From UBA8337 sp937907245 (lineage in GTDB: Bacteria > Pseudomonadota > Alphaproteobacteria > RS24): 64,000 nucleotides of DNA. Under the pieces are notes generated by a model. That model ran no database searches. It had not been told where the DNA came from and worked only from the letters and a program-made list of their open reading frames with translations. Position numbers and translations under genes: made by a program. Positions within the stretch are counted from its first letter, which is position 1. Each line of letters opens with the position of its first letter. Positions 62,655-64,000 of the stretch are shown here, piece by piece. The stretch covers positions 434,001-498,000 of the forward strand of contig OZ244774.1 in the NCBI GenBank assembly GCA_965219485.1, written 5' to 3'.

Positions 62655-63133
62655 GATGCGGGCCCTTCTAAGGCGCTCACGCGAGTGTCCATTTCAGGGT
62701 CATTCAGGCTTTCAGCAAACTCAGCCGTTAGCCCATGGACAAGAATGCTATTGTCAGCTTCATCGACATCCACCGACACAGTGCCGGGCGTCAACGTAAT
62801 AAAATTCGCGAAAGTCACGAGACCGACTGTGGTTTTTTGACTGGCGACCACGCGGGTCATATGCGGGTCTGCCAAGGCAGGGTTCAGAATAACTTTCACC
62901 ACGGCCCAATTTGATTTGAGAATTTCCCAAGTCAGCCAGAGGGCGACTTTGGGGAGGCGCAAGAGCACGCCCATTGGCAGCCCTTCCTCGTCTAATACGC
63001 CCATGCGATGGGCAATCATCGAAACACCAAGCGAGCTGATAAACCCAAGGGAGATGAGCAAGCCAGTATAATGACCCGACAACATCAGCCAAAGGCCGAA
63101 CATAAGAGCGGTGGATATGGTTATCTGGCGCAT
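62651..63133 (-). CDS. mnhE: Mrp/Mnh antiporter subunit E
   Basis: A 160-residue MrpE: two or three N-terminal helices, then VALWLTWEILKSNWAVVKVIL and a C-terminal ferredoxin-like part with FANFITLTPGTVSVDVDE. The ATG at 63133 starts MRQITIST. A GTG at 63169 is possible but would place a terminator hairpin in the coding part. No clear ribosome site precedes the ATG. It is the first gene of the operon. Confidence 0.9.
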   Translation of the reverse strand: MRQITISTALMFGLWLMLSGHYTGLLISLGFISSLGVSMIAHRMGVLDEEGLPMGVLLRLPKVALWLTWEILKSNWAVVKVILNPALADPHMTRVVASQKTTVGLVTFANFITLTPGTVSVDVDEADNSILVHGLTAEFAESLNDPEMDTRVSALEGPAS

Positions 63134-63136
63134 AAG

Positions 63137-63164
63137 AAAAAGGGCGCGTGTTGCCACGCGCCCT
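63137..63164 (-). terminator. Intrinsic terminator between the SDR and mnhE genes
   Basis: On the minus strand AGGGCGCGTG and CACGCGCCCT form a ten-pair stem with a four-base loop, followed by TTTT and C. The T tract ends three bases before the mnhE ATG. Confidence 0.8.
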
Positions 63165-63172
63165 AACACTTT

Positions 63173-64000
63173 CTAGGCTTTGCTTGCGGCTTGAATAAGC
63201 TCAAACATACGGCCCGTTTGTTCACCACCCTGGAACAGGGCTTTGGCATCATCGTCTACCGTCGCAATGGTATCCCAATTCGCTGCCACATCTTCGGCGG
63301 TTGGGTTTTCGCCCAAATACATGCCTTTTGTTTCGACAATGGCTGCCGATGTATAGGCACCCGCACCGGCGCAAATAATTTTGCCAGTCGGGGCGGCTTC
63401 CGAAGCCATAAACACAACCGCAGGGGTTACGCGTTCTGGTGTCAGCATGTCTTCCATTTCGGCAGGCATGAGATTTTCTGTCATGCGTGTCCAAGCCACA
63501 GGCGCCAAGGCGTTAATGTGGATATTGTCTTTTTGGCCTTCTAGCTTCAGCGTGTTCATGAAGCCAACAACGCCCAATTTGGCAGCGCCATAGTTAGACT
63601 GACCAAAGTTTCCGTAGAGACCGGAAGAAGAAGACGTGACCACGATGCGGCCATAGCCTTGTTCTTTCATAATCGGCCAAACCGCTTTGGTTGGCTTCAT
63701 GGTGCCGAACAAATGCACGTCGACGACAAAGCTAAAGTCGCCGAATTCCATTTTGGCAAAGCTTTTGTCGCGCAAGACGCCCGCGTTGTTTACCAACACG
63801 TCGATGCGGCCATAAGCGTCCATGGTTTGTTGAATCATATTCGCGACGCCAGCGTCGTCAGTTACACTCGAACCATTGGCGATGGCTTCGCCACCGGCCG
63901 CTTTAATTTCAGCCACAACCGCTTCAGCTGCATCTGACGAACCGCCAGAGCCGTCCAACGTGCCGCCCAAATCATTGACCACGACTTTCGCGCCACGGCG
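63173..64000 (-). CDS. SDR-family dehydrogenase (HSD17B4-like 3-hydroxyacyl-CoA dehydrogenase), 5' end cut
   Basis: The last 275 codons of a short-chain dehydrogenase; the start lies beyond the window. The strand-2 region reads VVVNDLGGTLDGSGGSSDAAE, typical of the N-terminal domain of peroxisomal multifunctional enzyme type 2 and bacterial relatives that oxidise (R)-3-hydroxyacyl-CoA. The NNAG motif is LVNNAGVL and the catalytic pair lies in YGAAKLGV, with S in VTSSSSGLYGN. It may work with the MaoC hydratase type. A terminator follows it. Confidence 0.9.
   Translation of the reverse strand, partial: RRGAKVVVNDLGGTLDGSGGSSDAAEAVVAEIKAAGGEAIANGSSVTDDAGVANMIQQTMDAYGRIDVLVNNAGVLRDKSFAKMEFGDFSFVVDVHLFGTMKPTKAVWPIMKEQGYGRIVVTSSSSGLYGNFGQSNYGAAKLGVVGFMNTLKLEGQKDNIHINALAPVAWTRMTENLMPAEMEDMLTPERVTPAVVFMASEAAPTGKIICAGAGAYTSAAIVETKGMYLGENPTAEDVAANWDTIATVDDDAKALFQGGEQTGRMFELIQAASKA

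Overview
The window looks like a chromosomal segment of a free-living alphaproteobacterium. The markers are a sensor kinase directly followed by glnE, a ccmI-ccmE-ccmF-ccmH cytochrome c maturation block, small families that are typical of this class (DUF1491, DUF2849 with DUF934 around a sulfite reductase, DUF6456, DUF1289, YcgN/UPF0260), and two-glycine FabI. Dense packing, stop/start overlaps, several acyl-CoA dehydrogenases, a DmdB-like acyl-CoA ligase and an Mrp-type cation antiporter would suit a marine heterotroph related to Rhodospirillales or SAR116. That placement is inference; no rRNA or other decisive marker is present.

Layout. 1-4282 (minus): a Sel1-repeat lipoprotein, then fabI, aroC, thiE, efp and a cut-off suhB. 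4325-12623: pdxH and a CDF cation exporter, an amidase, a DmdB-like CoA ligase with a DUF1499 membrane protein, a metallo-beta-lactamase-fold hydrolase, a small membrane protein and an SMP-30-like protein. 12716: tRNA-Gln(UUG). 12797-19659 (minus): a lipase-like hydrolase, nitronate monooxygenase, CDP-alcohol phosphatidyltransferase and gamma carbonic anhydrase in one run, a class C beta-lactamase-like hydrolase, oligopeptidase B and MsrB. 19690-24030: MaoC, CoA ligase, crotonase and MFS exporter. 24127-27922: a MarR-like regulator, a stand-alone DnaA domain IV protein with a DUF6456 partner, SufE, DUF1491 and MscS. 27991-33218 (minus): sulfite reductase operon and a COG0715-type ABC importer. 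33322-34406: a YcgN protein and the remnant of a phage/GTA-type DUF2793 gene. 34475-43680: nitroreductase, ccm genes, a two-component system and glnE. 43774-46183 and 50962-55652: two acyl-CoA dehydrogenase blocks, separated by dusA, a TauE/SafE permease, a phosphohexomutase, cobA and a DUF1289 protein. 55706-63133 (minus): a ten-gene Mrp-like antiporter operon with three MrpD-like subunits. 63173-64000: a cut-off SDR dehydrogenase.

How the genes fit together. CoA ligases, paired dehydrogenases, crotonases, MaoC and the SDR form a large capacity for beta-oxidation of acids that are not obvious from the sequence. Sulfite reductase, its DUF partners, cobA (siroheme precursor) and perhaps the ABC importer and TauE/SafE permease form a sulfur theme. 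No cysH is in the sulfite reductase operon. The antiporter operon has the gene order of the Mrp-like module of archaeal membrane-bound hydrogenases rather than the usual mrpABCDEFG order.

No stretch above 300 bases lacks a gene. The longest gaps are 10799-11040 and 24598-24818. A recurring oddity is short tandem repeats (12 to 20 bases) sitting exactly at gene ends, at seven places. All calls come from reading the sequence; no database search was run.
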